Of a stretch of 64,000 bases of DNA, positions 41,892 to 50,201 are shown one piece after another. The notes beneath the pieces are model-generated. The model was given only the letters and a program-made list of their open reading frames with translations, was not told where the DNA came from and ran no database searches. A program made the position numbers and the translations under genes. Each line of letters opens with the position of its first letter. Within the stretch, counting starts at the first letter, position 1. Origin of the DNA: Stenotrophomonas bentonitica (lineage in GTDB: Bacteria > Pseudomonadota > Gammaproteobacteria > Xanthomonadales > Xanthomonadaceae); contig NZ_JAAZUH010000001.1 of assembly GCF_013185915.1 (NCBI RefSeq), positions 1,488,001-1,552,000 of the forward strand, given 5' to 3'.

Positions 41892-43865
41892 TTGGCGATT
41901 TACCACCTCACTGCTAAGGCTTACTCGCGCTCGGGGGGACACTCGTCCACCGCTGGTGCTGCGTATCGCGCAGGGGTGCGGATTGAAGATGCGTTGACCG
42001 GGACGGTCCACGACTACACGCGCCGCCAAGGCGTCGCTTTTTCGGCGCTCTGCCTGCCTGGCGGACAGACAGCCGACCGGGCGGAGTTCTGGAACCGCGT
42101 CGAGGCCCATCACAAGCGCGGAGATGCCATCACGTGCCGAGAAGTGGAGGTTGCGCTTCCTGCCGAACTTTCCGCCGAAAAGCGGCAAGAACTGGCGCAT
42201 GGCTTTGCCCGCCATTTGGCCGAGCGCTACGGCGTGGCCGCCGACGTGGCCATACACGAACCGAGCAACGGCGGGGACGAGCGCAATCACCACGCGCACA
42301 TTTTGCTCAGTGCTTGCAGTGTTAACCCGGATGGCAGCTTAGGAAAGAAAGCCGTGGCGCTGGACCCGATTGCCTGCAAGCGGGCCAAGCAACCCACCCT
42401 GACCGACAGAGAGCGGGAGCACTGGGCCAAGTCCGTCAACACCATGCTGGCAGCCGAGGGCGTGGAGGAGCGCGTAGACCATCGTTCACTGTTGAGCCAA
42501 CAAGCGGACGCTGTCCAAAAGGATGACTTCGCCAAGGCAGCCGAGCTGGACCGGCCGGCCACCAAACACGAAGGCAAGGCCGTCACCCAAGCCCGCCGCC
42601 GTGGCGAGCGCTTGCCCCGTGCTAAGCGTAACGACCGCGTGCGCGATGCGTCGACAAACCGAGCAACTGCCCACGCCGAACGCTTCGAAGCACTTAAGGC
42701 TCAAGCCGCTGCGGAAGGCCGATTGGCCCAGGTGGATGAGCAGGCATTGCACGCGCAAGCACTCATTGAACGCCGCAAAGAATCTACAGCGCGCTTGCGC
42801 GCTGCTGCCCAGCCATCCCCCACCGAGGCCCCGCGCCATGAACCCATCAGACCCACCCGCCAGCCCGGTCGCCACCGCCGTCCCCGCGCCCCCGCTCTCA
42901 CGCGAAGTGGCGTTGATGCTTGTCGAGTCCGGAACCCAGGAGCTGGGGGCCAGCGCATGCCTGCGCTGCAACCACTCCACAGTCCTAACCCTTGCCTGGC
43001 CCCAAGGGGAGAACGAACCAGCGAAACGGGCGGATTTAGTCGTGTATTGCGGCGCGATGAACAGAGACGTCACAGCTCCCGTTCTTCGTTGCTCAACCTT
43101 CGAATCCCAACCGTAGGAGCCCAACCCGGGGCCGCCGTCCAGGCGCGTGCACAGCAAGCTGCGCACAAAGCCGGGGCATCCATGCCCCGGCCGGCCGCTG
43201 GCGCGGCTGGTCATCAGGTCAAGGGGGCGGCGGCGATTGAGCGCGCATCCCGTAAACACTCACAGAGCAGGCAGGGGGAAACCATGGCGGTAGAACAAAC
43301 GGCTAAAAATCTTGAGGAGATGATTGAACAGATGTTCAAGGTAGCGCGCCGGGCGCTCCAGTCCGCAGACGCAACCCCAATGCAGAGAGCAACAGCGCGC
43401 ACCTTTGTTGAGAGGCGCGAAGACATGAAGGAGAAGCAAACCGCATATGAAACGACAGAAGTTCAACGCCAACGCGCCAAGCTGGACCGCCGCGATGCCC
43501 AGGGTTTGGCTACGATGACGCCTACCCCTGACGATTGGCGAAGCCGCGCTCTCAGATCCGTCGGCCTACCCACCAATAAGGGCCAGGCTGCACACATGGC
43601 GAAAGTGCGGGCCAAGGAGACGAAGCTCCGGGAGCGCGAGCTCATCCAGGCCCGTGACAAAGCGCAGGAGGAACGCGATTGCGCGGCTATGGACCTCGAA
43701 AAAGCCCGGCAAAACTTTGCCAGTCAGTTCCCTCGACATTCATTCGGGAACACGGAGCCCAATGCCCCACGACCCGAACCAAAGGTGGAAATCCTACATC
43801 GACCTGGCGACAGACCGTCGGAGGCGATCAATGCCAGACGAAAGCCAAGCGGACCGCGTCCATAG
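41892..43865 (+). CDS. mobA: MobA/MobL family relaxase (MOBQ)
   Basis: Product of 657 aa from a TTG behind CGGAGACTGGA. The N-terminus MAIYHLTAKAYSRSGGHSST and AYRAG with Y25 (probable nicking Tyr), and the metal-binding His cluster around H122 to H136 (HEPSNGGDERNHHAHILLS), are those of R1162-type relaxases. It nicks oriT and leads single-stranded DNA transfer. After about residue 310 the chain is low-complexity where another frame (42838-43116) looks coding. An in-frame ATG at 43284 with its own Shine-Dalgarno (GCAGGGGGAAACC) could give a separate coiled-coil protein of 193 aa (MAVEQTAKNLEEMIEQMF). So the C-terminal half may be translated independently. Confidence 0.8.
   Translation: MAIYHLTAKAYSRSGGHSSTAGAAYRAGVRIEDALTGTVHDYTRRQGVAFSALCLPGGQTADRAEFWNRVEAHHKRGDAITCREVEVALPAELSAEKRQELAHGFARHLAERYGVAADVAIHEPSNGGDERNHHAHILLSACSVNPDGSLGKKAVALDPIACKRAKQPTLTDREREHWAKSVNTMLAAEGVEERVDHRSLLSQQADAVQKDDFAKAAELDRPATKHEGKAVTQARRRGERLPRAKRNDRVRDASTNRATAHAERFEALKAQAAAEGRLAQVDEQALHAQALIERRKESTARLRAAAQPSPTEAPRHEPIRPTRQPGRHRRPRAPALTRSGVDACRVRNPGAGGQRMPALQPLHSPNPCLAPRGERTSETGGFSRVLRRDEQRRHSSRSSLLNLRIPTVGAQPGAAVQARAQQAAHKAGASMPRPAAGAAGHQVKGAAAIERASRKHSQSRQGETMAVEQTAKNLEEMIEQMFKVARRALQSADATPMQRATARTFVERREDMKEKQTAYETTEVQRQRAKLDRRDAQGLATMTPTPDDWRSRALRSVGLPTNKGQAAHMAKVRAKETKLRERELIQARDKAQEERDCAAMDLEKARQNFASQFPRHSFGNTEPNAPRPEPKVEILHRPGDRPSEAINARRKPSGPRP
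42838..43116 (+). CDS. small Cys-rich protein nested out of frame in mobA
   Basis: Product of 92 aa (MNPSDPPASPVATAVPAP, SREVALMLVESGTQELGASA). Two CxxC-like and spaced cysteines (CLRCNHST, YCGAMNRD, LRCSTFE) suggest a zinc-binding fold. Its codon third positions look like normal coding sequence here, whereas the mobA frame in the same stretch is Arg/Pro-rich. From memory similar small proteins accompany mobA in related elements. Function unknown. Confidence 0.55.
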   Translation: MNPSDPPASPVATAVPAPPLSREVALMLVESGTQELGASACLRCNHSTVLTLAWPQGENEPAKRADLVVYCGAMNRDVTAPVLRCSTFESQP

Positions 43866-43880
43866 TGCTGCCGCTTCTTC

Positions 43881-44429
43881 CTAACCAATGAGGTCGGTGC
43901 CTGGAAGCCCCAATGCAGGTGCCTCAATACGGACAGAACGCAAGTCCGGAACTGGATAGCATTTGCTTACTTGCGTCATACCCAGCTCGCGTCGATTGGT
44001 CTTGACGGTTTTGTTGTCGGTGTCAAGAGTTACAAGCACGTCCGCACCGGCTCTCATTGCAGTTGCCACGTGGATGGCATCCGGCATCGTCAATAGGTAG
44101 GGCTCCCCTGGCGAAGACGCCTTAAGCCGTTTGTAACAGTGGCTACGCAACCGGGCGGCGTCCCGGGCAATGCTCTCTGTCACCGTGAACGGTTGAAAGT
44201 TCCTCCGTCTAATCATCAATTCAAACGCTTCTTCCACGGCGTCGCCAAGGTTCGCGGCGATGACTTCACCAATGGCAACGGTAGAGGTGGCCAACACGAT
44301 TTCCCCTCGGTCAAAGGCTCCGGCTTGGGACCGGAGGGCAGCAGCCGCATCCGGCCCGTGGACCGCCTCACCCTTTAGAAGAGCGAGAAAGGCACAAGAA
44401 TCCCAATAAATGATAGGCCTACCACTCAC
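43881..44429 (-). CDS. PIN-domain protein, probable ribonuclease toxin
   Basis: Product of 182 aa. PIN acidic residues are in place: D10 (IIYWDSCAFL), E55 (VAIGEVI), D117 (TMPDAIHVATA) and D136 (VLVTLDTDN). PIN toxins cleave tRNA, rRNA or mRNA. The ATG overlaps the stop of the 277-aa gene by 11 nt, so it is translated with it. It has no classic small VapB-type antitoxin next to it; the 277-aa protein or the XRE regulator takes that position. Confidence 0.82.
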   Translation of the reverse strand: MSGRPIIYWDSCAFLALLKGEAVHGPDAAAALRSQAGAFDRGEIVLATSTVAIGEVIAANLGDAVEEAFELMIRRRNFQPFTVTESIARDAARLRSHCYKRLKASSPGEPYLLTMPDAIHVATAMRAGADVLVTLDTDNKTVKTNRRELGMTQVSKCYPVPDLRSVRIEAPALGLPGTDLIG

Positions 44430-45252
44430 CCCGCAACCCCCTCACAAAGTCAATCGTGCTTTGCTCACCTGTCGCATCAGGAGCACGCCCAGCAATACTG
44501 CTCAGCGTTGGGAGCTCATCATCAGCAGGGTGGATTTGGATGGATCGAACTGCGATTTCATGTGGCCAAAGATCGCCCTCGTAAGACTTCAGCTCGCCTT
44601 CGACGGTCGCACCATGCTCCACCGCCGATGCAGCTTCATCAAGCATCTCGATTGGAAACACACACTTGATCTCAGTGCCCCCGACAGGAGGGATTAGCTT
44701 GAAGTAGGGCTTATCGCCGACGCCAATGTATTTTTTGACAACACCCTTTACCGAACCAAGTTGTCTGACGACGTCAGGAAGCGCGTCCTCAAGTGCCTTA
44801 GCTACAACCTCGTCAAGTTGGATCGGGGCGACGGCAGGCCCATCCAACCAAAGCCGTTTAAATTTTTCCCCCCGACCTACAACGAGCTTCCTTAGGTCTC
44901 TAACGAGCTTGGCATGGCGCGAGTCCACCTCAAGTGTTCTGCTACCGGCGCGGCGCACAAAGGTCAAGAAATCACTAACAACTTCGCTGGCCGCCTTTGT
45001 TTCCCCGAGATCGACTGCGGACAGCTCGATCATGGCTGGGCTGCTATGGGTCAGGTCAGAGACAAGAAAATCAACTTTTGCATCTGGTTGCTCGGCTAGC
45101 TTCCCCACCTCTAGAAGAGCAGCTCTTAACGCTTCAAGTTTCTCGATGAAGTGACCCAATCGGACATCGTTGCCGAGCTCATCCACACCCTCGATGTGAA
45201 GCCGAAGGATGCTCTGGTTGGGAGGCGGGGACGGCGTCGGCGTGTAGTTCAT
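44419..45252 (-). CDS. unknown 277-aa protein, partner of the PIN protein
   Basis: Product of 277 aa. It has no signal or span. An N-terminal alpha/beta part (ILRLHIEGVDELGNDVRLG, ALLEVGKLAEQPDAKVDFLV) is followed by a helical segment (SDFLTFVRRAGSRTLEV) and a C-terminal beta-rich part (GATVEGELKSYEGDLW, IHPADDELPTL). I do not recognise the family. It lies between the XRE regulator (51-nt gap) and the PIN gene (overlap). It could be the antitoxin, a sensor, or a structural partner. Confidence 0.7.
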   Translation of the reverse strand: MNYTPTPSPPPNQSILRLHIEGVDELGNDVRLGHFIEKLEALRAALLEVGKLAEQPDAKVDFLVSDLTHSSPAMIELSAVDLGETKAASEVVSDFLTFVRRAGSRTLEVDSRHAKLVRDLRKLVVGRGEKFKRLWLDGPAVAPIQLDEVVAKALEDALPDVVRQLGSVKGVVKKYIGVGDKPYFKLIPPVGGTEIKCVFPIEMLDEAASAVEHGATVEGELKSYEGDLWPHEIAVRSIQIHPADDELPTLSSIAGRAPDATGEQSTIDFVRGLRGEW

Positions 45253-45303
45253 AGATTGATCTTATGACAGCGGGCCGGCCCAAAGTAGCCTCTCTCAGTC
45301 GCC

Positions 45304-45639
45304 CTAGGTGCGATTGAGGCTTTGCAGAAGATCAGCAAGCACCCTTGCCCGTTCCTCCTCAGATAGCCGGGCCAAGACCAAGAGCAGATCAGCGGTAGCG
45401 TCATCCGGAGCCACCAGATAGGCCATTGGAACCCCAAGCACCTCGGCCAACTTGCCCAGCCCGTCGAGGTCTATTCCTCGCGCTTGGCTCTCATACCTGT
45501 TGACTCTGTTGCCGGCCAAGCTCTTATCAAGCCCCATGAGCAACCCTAAGGCGCGCTGGCTGGGAACGCCCCGCAGTGCTCGGGCCTGCCGCAACCTGTC
45601 GGCGAAGAGCTGGCGGGGGGCTGGAGGTGACTGGGACAC
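45304..45639 (-). CDS. XRE-family transcriptional regulator
   Basis: Product of 111 aa from a GTG (VSQSPPAPRQLFADRLRQAR). Helix-turn-helix in SQRALGLLMGLDKSLAGNRV and RYESQARGIDLDGLGKLAEV, with a C-terminal dimerisation helix (LARLSEEERARVLADLLQSL). A palindromic operator lies upstream. It probably represses its own operon (XRE/277-aa/PIN) and the divergent small membrane gene. An in-frame TTG at 45663 would add eight residues. Confidence 0.8.
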   Translation of the reverse strand: MSQSPPAPRQLFADRLRQARALRGVPSQRALGLLMGLDKSLAGNRVNRYESQARGIDLDGLGKLAEVLGVPMAYLVAPDDATADLLLVLARLSEEERARVLADLLQSLNRT

Positions 45640-45692
45640 GTTGGCAACCGGAAAAAAGACCAACTTTCAGCATGACTGCACGTCTCCCTTTG

Positions 45693-45716
45693 AGGTAGTC
45701 TCTACCTTAAAGGTAG
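45693..45716. promoter_or_regulatory. operator: two overlapping palindromes between XRE regulator and 45745 gene
   Basis: AGGTAG-TCT-CTACCT (45693-45707) and CTACCTT-A-AAGGTAG (45702-45716) share the central half-site. Three half-sites in a row between divergent genes are typical of XRE-repressor operators. Confidence 0.7.
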
Positions 45717-45744
45717 CACCGCGCTACCCGCCCAGGGAACGGCA

Positions 45745-46053
45745 ATGAACCACGCACCAGCCCCCTCCACCTCAGTGATGACCCCGCAGGCACGTTTAAC
45801 ACTCTGCTTCTGCGTCGCTGTCCTGCTAACCGGACCTTTTGGATTCATCATTGGACCGGTGACGTCTCGCCTCCTGCGGAGGCGCGCAGAGCGACTCCAG
45901 CCCGTAGCGGCACGCGCGGCCGCAGAGCGCAGCGCTGGACATTTCAATGTGGGCCAGCTGTGGGCAATCACGGCTTGCGGGGTGTTAGGGCTCATAGGCC
46001 TCTTGGCCCTGCTGCCGACGGTCGTCTTTATCGCGCTGAGCCTGGTCAGATAA
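45745..46053 (+). CDS. small two-span membrane protein, unknown
   Basis: Product of 102 aa; ATG after CAGGGAACGGCA. Spans: LTLCFCVAVLLTGPFGFIIG and LWAITACGVLGLIGLLALLP extended to the C-terminus; a basic loop with RRRAERLQ lies between. It shares the operator with the XRE regulator. It may be cargo of the PIN module or an independent envelope protein. Confidence 0.6.
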   Translation: MNHAPAPSTSVMTPQARLTLCFCVAVLLTGPFGFIIGPVTSRLLRRRAERLQPVAARAAAERSAGHFNVGQLWAITACGVLGLIGLLALLPTVVFIALSLVR

Positions 46054-46253
46054 AGCCTTCGGAGCGCAAAAAAGAAGGACGCCACGAGGGCGCCCTTCAA
46101 ATAGGTCGTCGGGTGTGCGTCACGGCAAGCCGCGCTGCCCACATGATCCCGACGTTTCGATGCCGACTTTACGCAGTTGCTACAATGTTGTCAACAACAA
46201 GATGACCCTGAGACTGAACCGGGCTACTCTTAAGCACCAAGTAGGGGGTCAGG

Positions 46254-47066
46254 ATGACAGAAGATGAGCTCGCAGGGATGGCGGCCCTGCTTTCAGCAGA
46301 GCGACTTGCCGCCTTTGTTCAGCTAACCGGCACTGAGCGCGATGCGCTTAACGTGCATGATTCAACTATTCAGGTTGCGTCAGCATTGGTGCCTGTCATG
46401 TGCTTGGTGGAAATCGCAGTCAGGAACGCGGTGAATGAGCGTCTCCGGTCCGTGTTCGGCACCCATGATTGGCTTATCCAGCCGCCAGCTCCCTTTGCTT
46501 GGAAGCCCTCTGAACACGACAAGGTTAAGGACGCCAGGCGGCAAGCCCAGCGCGCCGCCTATACGAAGCTAACGGACAACGCCAGAAGGTCACTTGACTC
46601 CATCGCATTTCCCAACGGGGTTCCCGCTGGGACTAAACACGAAAAGCGAGTCAAAAGACGGCAAGAAACCATCGCTATTGCTCATGGTCAGCTGATTGCT
46701 CAACTAACTATGTTTTTCTGGAAGCGCCTATTCGCCGCAGACTATGAAGATGCGCTTTGGAAGCGCGGGCTTAAGGAGCTTTTTCCAAAAAAGACGGTAA
46801 AGCGCGGGGATGTGGCCGACCATCTTGAGGTTGTCTATCAGGCTAGAAATCGCATAGCCCACCACGAACCTATTCATGGGGCTCGCCTAGGTAGACTTTT
46901 ATCGTCTTTGGATTTTCTAGTCCTCAACCTCGGGAACAAGTCAGGAGACGAAAGCTCTCCGCTAGCAAGGTTGACTGTGGCACATCGAACCCGCCTCCGA
47001 GAGGTTTCCGAAGAAAGTTCAGCTCTTTTCGCCACCTTCGTCGTTCAACCGGCCAGCGTCGTCTGA
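46254..47066 (+). CDS. Abi-like (Abi_2/HEPN) abortive-infection protein
   Basis: Product of 270 aa; helical throughout. It carries the Abi_2-type features LVEIAVRNAVNERLRSVFG, FFWKRLFAADYEDALW, LKELFP, and the HEPN RNase motif R198-N-R-I-A-H203 in ARNRIAHHEPI. Proteins of this class stop phage growth by RNA cleavage in the infected cell. It stands alone with its own terminator. A phage-defence role as cargo of the mobilizable element is inferred. Confidence 0.75.
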   Translation: MTEDELAGMAALLSAERLAAFVQLTGTERDALNVHDSTIQVASALVPVMCLVEIAVRNAVNERLRSVFGTHDWLIQPPAPFAWKPSEHDKVKDARRQAQRAAYTKLTDNARRSLDSIAFPNGVPAGTKHEKRVKRRQETIAIAHGQLIAQLTMFFWKRLFAADYEDALWKRGLKELFPKKTVKRGDVADHLEVVYQARNRIAHHEPIHGARLGRLLSSLDFLVLNLGNKSGDESSPLARLTVAHRTRLREVSEESSALFATFVVQPASVV

Positions 47067-47071
47067 GCAAA

Positions 47072-47106
47072 ACGCCCCCGGCTTGACAAAAGCCGAGGGC
47101 GTCTTA
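47072..47106 (+). terminator. intrinsic terminator of the Abi-like gene
   Basis: Stem ACGCCCCCGGCTT / AAGCCGAGGGCGT (one mismatch), followed by CTTAGTTT, 6 nt after the stop. Confidence 0.75.
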
Positions 47107-47579
47107 GTTTGGATTCACGGCCCCCGAGACGACGAATCCCGGAGGCGAGCATGGTAGGAGCGAACTACCGAGCCCAGGCACGTGGCCCCTTGAGGACACC
47201 TTAGCAAGCCTAGCCCGACCCGCAAGCCCCTCCCTCTCTCCTCCAAATCCATTGCCTCGATGGCCTGCGCGATTGACGCTAGGCGGGGGTGGTTCGTAGC
47301 CATCAAACGGTTCTGTCAATCAGCCCTTTACCGGGCAAGCGCGCGGCAACTGGGGACTGGGGGTTTAACTGTGTAGGACACCCCCGCAACCTGGGCCTGC
47401 GAGAAACCGTAGGCGAACGCTGGCTGTGCCGCAGCCCGAGAGAGACGCCCACAACAGACCGTGGGCGGCGTGGACCGGGGGCAGCAGCGGCGACGCTGTG
47501 AACCATGCTAGGCCGTCACGGGGTCGAACCCCGCCGGCACACCCGCAGTCGCAAGACAAATCAAGCGCGGGCCGACCAT

Positions 47580-47970
47580 CTCGTTTTTCTTGGCCCTTAC
47601 GGGTGGGGGGCTCGTGCCCAGCGACCCGCAAAACGGGTTGCCCGCCCAAAACGAACAGCGTTTTGAGCGAGCGAACCGGAAGGCCGAGGCCGCCGCCTGG
47701 GGCGGCGGACCTCGGAAGCAGGGGGGTCGCAGGGGGGCGCGCTGTCAGCGCCCCCCCGTTGCTTCGGGCCGCCTAACGGCGTCTTTCGCGGCCGGGGGGT
47801 CACTATCAGGAGAACACGCGCACGGGCTTCGTCGCTGGGCGGTCTGCGCTTGGGTTCCACAACAACAGCAAGAGCACGGGCGGCTCTGCCGCCCTTCTGA
47901 CCTCGCTCCCGCTCGGCTCCTCCTGGGAGGAAAGGCAGGGGGCGGCGCGGTGCGCCGCCGGGCTTGCGAA
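47580..47970. repeat. hairpin-dense non-coding region of the mobilizable element
   Basis: The stretch 47107-47997 has no ORF I can support; a 63-codon minus-strand frame at 47115-47306 is the only faint candidate. Within it are several strong stems: AAAACG/CGTTTT (47648-47664), CCGAGGCCGCCGCC/GGCGGCGGACCTCGG (47684-47716), GGGGGCGC/GCGCCCCC (about 47733-47757) inside an outer CGGAAGCA/TGCTTCGG pair, and GGGCGGC/GCCGCCC near 47880. It could be a replication or single-strand initiation site, or a structured RNA. Confidence 0.45.
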
Positions 47971-47997
47971 TCGGCAGAAATGCGCTAGAAACTGCGG

Positions 47998-48120
47998 ATG
48001 AACAACGCACAGAAACGCGCCGCCGAGCGTGCAGCGAACAAACTCTTAAAATCGAAGGGATTCGCCAGCAACGGCGCGAGCCTAAAGTCGAAGCGCCGCA
48101 AGGGCAAAGCAAAGAAATAA
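47998..48120 (+). CDS. very small basic protein, uncertain
   Basis: Product of 40 aa (MNNAQKRAAERAANKLLKSK, SLKSKRRKGKAKK). It is extremely basic, with no clear Shine-Dalgarno. It may be a DNA/RNA-binding peptide of the element, or chance. Confidence 0.35.
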   Translation: MNNAQKRAAERAANKLLKSKGFASNGASLKSKRRKGKAKK

Positions 48121-48242
48121 ATCCCGAAGCTGTTAGGTTATATCCCCTGCTCTGGGGCTGGAAGCCGTTGGGGATCTGCGGGTCTGGCGGCGGCTCCGTT
48201 AGGTAGGGTATTGTTCGCCCACACCCTGCCAGGAGGCATATC

Positions 48243-48449
48243 GTGGGCGAATGGTCAGACTATTTCGAGGACTTTCCGGAGGAGAACCCGGCGAACTGGC
48301 TCAACGGACGTTTTGACCCGGAAGGGGCGCGGCGAGCGCACCAGAGGGCCAATGTGCTTGAGAAGTCTCAATCAGACTTGAACACCACCATCCGCAAGAT
48401 GATTGACGACGGCAACCGGCGCGCCCGCGACAAGCAGGGCAAATCGTAG
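48243..48449 (+). CDS. small acidic protein, unknown
   Basis: Product of 68 aa from a GTG behind a perfect CAGGAGG. Acidic, aromatic N-terminus (GEWSDYFEDFPEENPANWLN) and a helical, basic C-terminus (TTIRKMIDDGNRRARDKQ). A strong terminator follows. The small size and position next to int suggest an excisionase-like or regulatory role, but no helix-turn-helix is visible. Confidence 0.6.
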   Translation: MGEWSDYFEDFPEENPANWLNGRFDPEGARRAHQRANVLEKSQSDLNTTIRKMIDDGNRRARDKQGKS

Positions 48450-48504
48450 ACCGCCCAGAGCGGAGAGATTGAGGCACTCAACCGCCCCGCTTTGCTTGGC
48501 AACG

Positions 48505-48526
48505 CCCCCGCTTACGCGGGGGTTTT
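48505..48526 (+). terminator. intrinsic terminator between 48243 gene and int
   Basis: CCCCCGC-TTAC-GCGGGGG followed by TTTTG. The integrase gene converges on it from the other side. Confidence 0.85.
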
Positions 48527-48530
48527 GCTT

Positions 48531-50099
48531 TCATCGAACAGCGGCCTTGCTCTTCTTGCCCCGGTTGTCTCGTTCTGCCACGACCGCTGCCCGCTTCAAC
48601 TCTTCGGCGAACTGTCCAGGCGTATACGCCGGAAGTTCGACCGGTGCGACGAAGCGAGCCAACGTTGCGACCCGGTCCGGCAGGCTACCGCGGTCGATGT
48701 AATGGCGTTCAAGCACCGACTGGCCCCGAGCGTGGCCCGTCAGCGCTCCGATAGCCGATGGGGTTGCCCCAGCAGCGTCCAAGAGGCTCGCAAACGTGTG
48801 GCGGAAGCCGTGGAAGCCCTGCCCTTTCTCATCCACCCCGCGCGCTTTGGCATAGGTAGAGAACTGGCGGGAGAGCTGGCGCCCGTAGCTCAAGCCGTTG
48901 CCACCCGGCAAGTTAGGAAAGATCCTTTCATGCCCCGCTGCTTTGACTTCGGCGACATAGTCCAAGAAGCCCGCCGCGAGGACAGGAGCGGCCAGGGGAA
49001 CAAACCGGCGCGAGTTCTTGTTCTTGACCCGCTGGCCCTCCGCTGCCGCGCGGACAAAGAAGCCCTGCACACCATCCACGTCCTCCACGTCCACAACACG
49101 CAACTGCGCGACCTCCGTGACACGGGCGCCGCTGTAGAGGCCCAGCATGGTGCCGAACCAGCGGTGCGGCCACTTCGAGGCCCACTCAGTGAAGGAAGCC
49201 GGCTCGAACAGGGCCTGCAACTGTGCTGTGGTGAACGGGGCACCCGTGTCCTCCGTATCCGGCGTTTCCAAAGACCGAACGCCTTGGAGCGGATTCCGGT
49301 CCAAGTGCCCACCGGCCACAAGTGACACCAAGAACACAGAAAGGCGCTGGCGATGCTTTGCCTGCGTCCAAGCAGCAGGAGCGGGCTCCCCGTTCGCCTT
49401 CGCCGCTGAAACAACCTCATGGACGTCGACCATGTCGCGGTAGGGCAACCGCTTGGTTGCATTGGCTGGCCACCAGCGCACAACGTCGAAAAACGCACGC
49501 ACGTGGTCTTGCGTTAAAGCGGACACCGGCACATCAGAGCCGACCGCCCCAACGAAGAGCCGCAGCGAGTGCCTGCTTTCCAAAACTGTTTTGCTGTGAA
49601 GCCCTGCACGCTCCGCATCCGCCAAGTGGTCGGCTACGGCCTTGGACAACCTAAGCGAAAGCACCGCCTTTGGCGCTTCTGGCTCGCACGTCTCCTCGAC
49701 AAAAAGCCTTGGACGAATGACCCGCGTGGCGGCGTTGTTCAAGATGTCGGAAAACAGTTGGCTATCTTGCGGCGTGTCCACTTGCACATGCCCCAGCAGC
49801 GCGCCGCCAGGCAGCCGGACATCTTTCAGGGTCAGCTTGGACAGCTCGCCAGCGGAAGCCTTCCGGAGCAGCTCATCAAGTTCTTTTCTATCCATTTTTG
49901 CTCTCGTTGCTTCCATTGCATTGAAGAGCTCGAAGAGTGCCACGCCCATGCGTGCGGCCGCCAGTCTTGCGACGTCGCCAGGAGGCAAATAGAGGGGACG
50001 AATCAGGAAGCGCGAACCTATGCACGCACGCAGTTTTGCAGGCACCAAAAAACGAACGTAGAGCCCGCTGGAACGCTGCAAGAAAAAAGGTTTTGGCAT
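48531..50099 (-). CDS. int: tyrosine recombinase / integrase of the mobilizable element
   Basis: Product of 522 aa. The N-terminal 150 residues carry arm-binding-type sequence (MPKPFFLQRSSGLYVRFLVP), then a SAM-like core-binding domain (about 150-270). The catalytic domain has R326 (SGARVTEVAQL), H430 and R433 (FHGFRHTF), H456 (TGHARG) and nucleophile Y467 (ERHYIDRG). It integrates at the 3' end of tRNA-Gly next to its own 5' end. The arm repeats at 50102-50123 overlap its promoter region, so it may repress itself. Confidence 0.93.
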   Translation of the reverse strand: MPKPFFLQRSSGLYVRFLVPAKLRACIGSRFLIRPLYLPPGDVARLAAARMGVALFELFNAMEATRAKMDRKELDELLRKASAGELSKLTLKDVRLPGGALLGHVQVDTPQDSQLFSDILNNAATRVIRPRLFVEETCEPEAPKAVLSLRLSKAVADHLADAERAGLHSKTVLESRHSLRLFVGAVGSDVPVSALTQDHVRAFFDVVRWWPANATKRLPYRDMVDVHEVVSAAKANGEPAPAAWTQAKHRQRLSVFLVSLVAGGHLDRNPLQGVRSLETPDTEDTGAPFTTAQLQALFEPASFTEWASKWPHRWFGTMLGLYSGARVTEVAQLRVVDVEDVDGVQGFFVRAAAEGQRVKNKNSRRFVPLAAPVLAAGFLDYVAEVKAAGHERIFPNLPGGNGLSYGRQLSRQFSTYAKARGVDEKGQGFHGFRHTFASLLDAAGATPSAIGALTGHARGQSVLERHYIDRGSLPDRVATLARFVAPVELPAYTPGQFAEELKRAAVVAERDNRGKKSKAAVR

Positions 50100-50101
50100 T
50101 G

Positions 50102-50123
50102 AACGATACCTAAAACGATACCT
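50102..50123. repeat. integrase arm-type repeats, right end
   Basis: Two copies of AACGATACCT, 12-nt period, directly before the int start; same layout as 38431-38452. Confidence 0.65.
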
Positions 50124-50201
50124 CGAAGAGGGCGTTTCAGATACGAATTTCCGACTAAAACCCTTGCACTTTCAGGCACTTACAGGCATGATGAGGGTCG
50201 A

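Noticed and set aside
43762..43884. 40-codon frame MPHDPNQRWKSYIDLATD.. overlapping the end of the relaxase gene
   Set aside because: No clear ribosome binding site and no recognisable family; cannot be separated from a chance frame.
46068..46099. Hairpin GAAGGACGCC/GGGCGCCCTTC considered as terminator of the 45745 gene
   Set aside because: The T tract lies on the minus strand, while the adjoining genes on both sides are plus-strand; its role is unclear.
47516..47540. tRNA T-arm-like sequence CACGGGGTCGAACCCCGCC
   Set aside because: The loop is one base short (TCGAA) and no cloverleaf is possible in either direction; at most a fragment.
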